Positions 13,501 to 15,627 of a DNA stretch of 15,627 bases are shown piece after piece (within the stretch, counting starts at the first letter, position 1; each line of letters opens with the position of its first letter). Location of the stretch: contig JAUILO010000048.1 of NCBI GenBank assembly GCA_030432775.1, positions 1 through 15,627 on the forward strand, read 5' to 3'. The translations under genes were made by a program, and so were the position numbers. Under the pieces are notes generated by a model. The model saw only the letters and a list, made by a program, of their open reading frames with translations. It did not search any database and was not told the DNA's origin. The DNA comes from Alphaproteobacteria bacterium (lineage in GTDB: Bacteria; Pseudomonadota; Alphaproteobacteria; Micavibrionales; Micavibrionaceae).

Positions 13501-14811
13501 GAGGTTCGCGTATTTAATCGTCGCGGCGTAGACAAAGATGCTCGTGCCCTTTCTATCGAGCAAGCTGAAATCGAACGTCTTGCAAAAGACCGTGATGATG
13601 AGCGTTCAATCTTGGAAGATGGTTACTACAGCCGTCTGGGTTCACTTCTTGAAGGTCAAACATTTGTGTCTGGACCGAAAGATCTGAAAATCAAGAAAGG
13701 CGACAAAATCAAAATGGCTGATCTGGAAACAGTACAGCGTGGTCTATGGCGTCAAATTGCAATTGAAGACGAATCTTGTATGGAGGATATTGAAGCTGTA
13801 TCCAGAACATTTGAAGGTGATGTCGAGGATCTGAAGCATCGTTTTGAGACTAAAGTTGAAAAACTTCAGCGCGGTGACGAACTTCTTCCTGGTGTGATGA
13901 AGATGGTAAAAGTCTTCGTTGCTGTGAAACGTAAGATGCAGCCGGGTGATAAAATGGCCGGTCGTCACGGTAACAAAGGTGTGGTTTCTAAGATTATGCC
14001 GGTTGCTGATATGCCATATCTTGAAGATGGTACTCCTGTTGATATCGTGTTGAATCCGCTTGGTGTTCCATCACGTATGAACGTGGGGCAGATTTTGGAA
14101 ACGCATTTGGGCTGGGCTTCTGCAACACTTGGTAAGCAAATCGGTGAAGTGATCGATAACTATCAGGCTGAAGAAGAAGGCAAGCGCGATATGGGCGAGC
14201 TTAAAGACAAACTTAGAGTTGCTTATGGTGACAAAGAGTATGACGAGAGAGTAACGCTTCTATCTGATGAGCAAATGCTTGAAATGGCTCATAACCTTCG
14301 TGGCGGTGTGCCGATGGCAACACCGGTATTTGATGGCGCGGCTGAGGATGATGTAACAGCATTGCTTGAAAATGCAGGCTTGCATGGTTCAGGTCAGATG
14401 ACATTGATTGATGGTCGTACAGGTGAAAGATTCCACCGTCCGGTGACTGTTGGTTATATCTACATGCTGAAACTGCATCACTTGGTTGATGATAAGCTTC
14501 ATGCCCGTTCGATTGGTCCATACTCTCTTGTTACGCAACAGCCGCTTGGTGGTAAAGCCCAGTTCGGTGGTCAGCGTTTCGGTGAGATGGAGGTCTGGGC
14601 ACTTCAGGCATACGGTGCAGCGCATAGCTTGCAAGAAATGCTCACAGTGAAGTCCGATGACGTGGCTGGCCGTTCCAAAGTTTACGAAGCGATTGTTCGC
14701 GGTGAAGATAACTTTGAAATCGGTATCCCTGAATCATTCAACGTTCTTGTAAAAGAACTGAAAGCTCTTGGCTTGAATGTTGATATGAAACAAGGTGGCA
14801 CAAACGAATAG
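10549..14811 (+). CDS. rpoB: DNA-directed RNA polymerase beta subunit
   Basis: This 1420-residue protein is slightly longer than most alphaproteobacterial RpoB. It forms one pincer of RNA polymerase and contributes to the active site. The rifampicin-binding region is intact (residues 563-589, S-S-Q-L-S-Q-F-M-D-Q-T-N-P-L-S-E). The positions equivalent to E. coli Q513, D516, H526, R529 and S531 are all wild type (Q569, D572, H582, R585, S587). The catalytic-centre segment N-F-E868-D869-S is present, and K1135 and K1143 of G-D-K-M-A-G-R-H-G-N-K match E. coli K1065 and K1073. The N terminus has about 27 extra Ser/Thr/Lys-rich residues before the conserved F-T-G-R-K-R-V-R. AAGGGTGAG just upstream supports the ATG at 10549. 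An unknown gene, not rpoC, follows after 41 bases. Confidence 0.98.
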   Translation: MSKSEKKSTTKATQNKSTVTPSNDVGSFTGRKRVRRSFGKIREVAAMPNLIEIQRQSYEEFLQAFVPAEERKMQGLHEVFTSVFPIKDFSDRAEIDYVKYELEAPKYDEDECRQRDLTFAAPLRVTLRLSVFDVDEETGIRSIRDIKEQDVYMVDMPLMTNEGTFIVNGTQRVIVSQMHRSPGVFFDHDGGKTHATGKYLFSSRIIPYRGSWLDFEFDAKDNMNVRIDRRRKLPVTTLLRAIDSAETVEYKQRCYDNDETPDSLLVQGMGNEEILETFYDRISYTKDKKGWKTPFDAERMRGIKLAYDLIDGKTGDVVLEAGNKITPRKAKKMAEDGLSEMLVAEDQLVGKYLATDIFDMKTGEVFYEAGHELTEEDLEQVATMGINELLLLAVDHINVGGYIRNTLELDKCDTREEALIDIYRVMRPGEPPTVESAEALFHSLFFDPERYDLSSVGRVKMNGRLNLDAGDQVRVLRKEDILAIVKYLHDLKDGYGEIDDIDNLGNRRVRSVGELMENQIRVGLLRMERAIRERMSSVDVDTYMPHDLINAKPAAAAVREFFGSSQLSQFMDQTNPLSEITHKRRLSALGPGGLTRERAGFEVRDVHPTHYGRICPIETPEGPNIGLINSLATFARVNKYGFIESPYRRVEDGKVTDEVVYMSAMEEAHYTVAQANAELDDKGGFVADLVSCRQAGENLVAKPDQINYMDVSPKQIVSVAASLIPFLENDDANRALMGSNMMRQAVPLLRSDAPLVGTGMEATVARDSGAAVTARRSGIVTKVDATRIVIQATEDLKTDEPVIDIYKMMKFQRSNQNTCITQRPLVKVGDEIRIGDIIADGPSTQFGELALGRNVLVAFMPWNGYNFEDSILLSERIVQDDVYTSIHIDEYEVMARDTKLGTEEITRDIPNVGEEALKHLDEAGIVHIGAEVGPGDVLVGKVTPKGESPMTPEEKLLRAIFGEKAADVKDTSLRMPPSGFGTVVEVRVFNRRGVDKDARALSIEQAEIERLAKDRDDERSILEDGYYSRLGSLLEGQTFVSGPKDLKIKKGDKIKMADLETVQRGLWRQIAIEDESCMEDIEAVSRTFEGDVEDLKHRFETKVEKLQRGDELLPGVMKMVKVFVAVKRKMQPGDKMAGRHGNKGVVSKIMPVADMPYLEDGTPVDIVLNPLGVPSRMNVGQILETHLGWASATLGKQIGEVIDNYQAEEEGKRDMGELKDKLRVAYGDKEYDERVTLLSDEQMLEMAHNLRGGVPMATPVFDGAAEDDVTALLENAGLHGSGQMTLIDGRTGERFHRPVTVGYIYMLKLHHLVDDKLHARSIGPYSLVTQQPLGGKAQFGGQRFGEMEVWALQAYGAAHSLQEMLTVKSDDVAGRSKVYEAIVRGEDNFEIGIPESFNVLVKELKALGLNVDMKQGGTNE

Positions 14812-14852
14812 GACCTGGCGAAAGCTGGTTGCAAGTAAAAGGGTAGAAAGTC

Positions 14853-15428
14853 TTGATAAATATCGTTCGGATATTAGTGATAACAGTGATGGCAGCACTT
14901 GCGGGTGCTACATCCTTCGCTACTGTGGCTTCGGCAAATGTTGAAGCATCTGAACGTGAATTTGGCCAGTCTTTCTTGTCTTTGACACAACAGTTTAGCT
15001 TAAGTGATTACTATTCAGCGGAGAAAACAGAACGCGGTGCGGTTCTCTATAAATACCGCTCGAAAGTCGGCGAGGAGCAAAGCGATGCGACAGCCGCGAC
15101 AGTGAGTGTATTTGCCGTTAAGGACCCGGCGCAGTTCTTGTTTGATTACATCCGCAAGGTACAAAGCGAAGGTGGCCCGCGACGCGAGATTGGTAAAGTG
15201 AAGCTCTACGGTGAAGGTGAAGACCTTGTTGGCTACACAACTTACTATATCGGCAAAGGCCCGATTGAGAACTATTTTATGAGTATGATTTGGGAAACCG
15301 CACCAGGTGTTGTTGCAAATTTCCAGATCGAAAAGAAAGAAGCGCCTTTTGCGGAATCTACCGTTCAAAGGTTTGAACAAATTGTTCTACATACTGTAGA
15401 GCGCAAAGATGGTGTACAGAAATTCTGA
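14853..15428 (+). CDS. Uncharacterised exported protein inserted between rpoB and rpoC
   Basis: I do not recognise this 191-residue protein. It begins with a convincing Sec signal peptide. Arg6 is followed by a hydrophobic run and a V-A-S-A cleavage site, with cutting expected after Ala28. There is no lipobox cysteine, and the protein has no cysteine at all. The mature part (about 163 residues) is charged, with aromatic patches such as S-D-Y-Y, V-G-Y-T-T-Y-Y-I and E-N-Y-F-M-S-M-I-W and alternating hydrophobic patterns suggesting beta strands. It has no further membrane segment. A periplasmic location is likely. The TTG start at 14853 is preferred because AAAAGGG lies about nine bases upstream and it keeps the basic residue of the signal peptide. 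An ATG at 14889 would remove it. The gene is on the coding strand with short spacers (41 and 48 bases) to rpoB and rpoC, so it should be co-transcribed with them. Confidence 0.85.
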   Translation: MINIVRILVITVMAALAGATSFATVASANVEASEREFGQSFLSLTQQFSLSDYYSAEKTERGAVLYKYRSKVGEEQSDATAATVSVFAVKDPAQFLFDYIRKVQSEGGPRREIGKVKLYGEGEDLVGYTTYYIGKGPIENYFMSMIWETAPGVVANFQIEKKEAPFAESTVQRFEQIVLHTVERKDGVQKF

Positions 15429-15435
15429 GGACAAC

Positions 15436-15457
15436 TTAAATAATCCCAGTTATTTAA
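15436..15457 (+). other. AT-only hairpin before rpoC
   Basis: TTAAATAA (15436-15443) and TTATTTAA (15450-15457) are a perfect 8-bp inverted repeat with a 6-base loop, lying just upstream of the rpoC ribosome binding site. It has no G-C pairs and no following T-run, so it is not a terminator. It might shape the rpoC translation initiation region. Confidence 0.45.
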
Positions 15458-15476
15458 AGAAAGAAGGTAAAGTAAA

Positions 15477-15627
15477 ATGAACGAACTTATGCAACTATTT
15501 GGACAGCCAACAGGTCCGCAAAGTTTTGATAGCATTCGTATCTCTATGGCTAGCCCTGAGCAGATGCTGTCTTGGTCATATGGTGAAGTTAAAAAACCTG
15601 AAACAATCAATTACCGTACCTTCAAGC
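15477..15627 (+). CDS. rpoC: DNA-directed RNA polymerase beta' subunit, 5' end only
   Basis: The right window edge cuts the gene after about 50 codons. The visible start M-N-E-L-M-Q-L-F-G-Q is followed by F-D-S-I-R-I-S-M-A-S-P-E-Q-M-L-S-W-S-Y-G-E-V-K-K-P-E-T-I-N-Y-R-T-F-K. This is the conserved N terminus of RpoC leading toward the zinc-binding region, which lies outside the window. RpoC carries the catalytic Mg2+-binding aspartates of RNA polymerase. The ATG at 15477 is preceded by AAGG (15464-15467) at nine bases. Normally rpoC follows rpoB directly, whereas here an exported-protein gene lies between them. Confidence 0.97.
   Translation, partial: MNELMQLFGQPTGPQSFDSIRISMASPEQMLSWSYGEVKKPETINYRTFK

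Noticed and set aside
1..15627. CRISPR array, insertion sequence, prophage, toxin-antitoxin or defence system
   Set aside because: No repeat-spacer pattern, transposase, integrase or paired small genes were found. The only repeats are short local ones.

Overview
The window looks like a chromosomal segment of an alphaproteobacterium with moderate GC. The RpoB sequence type, the two-subunit P-protein (gcvPA/gcvPB) and an RMD1/DUF155-family protein all fit that group. I do not assign a genus. Nearly everything here is core housekeeping, with a few unexpected genes placed inside otherwise canonical clusters.

Left part (1-4799, + strand): a glycine cleavage cluster. It contains the 3' part of gcvT (aminomethyltransferase), gcvH (lipoyl carrier), gcvPA, a NUDIX hydrolase gene and gcvPB. 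Together the T, H and P proteins, with a dihydrolipoyl dehydrogenase encoded elsewhere, oxidise glycine to CO2, ammonia and methylene-tetrahydrofolate. The NUDIX gene sits between the two halves of the P-protein.

Middle part (4856-6323, - strand): two genes convergent with gcvPB. One is a small P-loop NTPase/kinase-like protein. The other is an RMD1-family protein with a C-terminal membrane anchor. A 390-base divergent spacer separates them from the next block.

Right part (6714-15627, + strand): the translocase/transcription/ribosome/RNA polymerase block secE-nusG-rplK-rplA-rplJ-rplL-rpoB-[191-aa exported protein]-rpoC (5' end only). Intrinsic-terminator-like hairpins lie after nusG, after rplA, inside the rplJ leader and after rplL. 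Good sigma70-like promoters follow the rplA and rplL hairpins. The block therefore appears to be split into separately tuned units: secE-nusG, rplKA with a likely L1 site, rplJL with an L10-type leader and attenuator, and rpoB-X-rpoC.

The most unusual observation is an uncharacterised gene with a signal peptide inserted between rpoB and rpoC, two genes that are normally adjacent. Secondary points are the NUDIX gene splitting gcvPA/gcvPB, the structured rplL-rpoB spacer with a 10-bp inverted repeat over the promoter, and the bacterial RMD1 homologue. I found no CRISPR array, insertion sequence, tRNA or rRNA.
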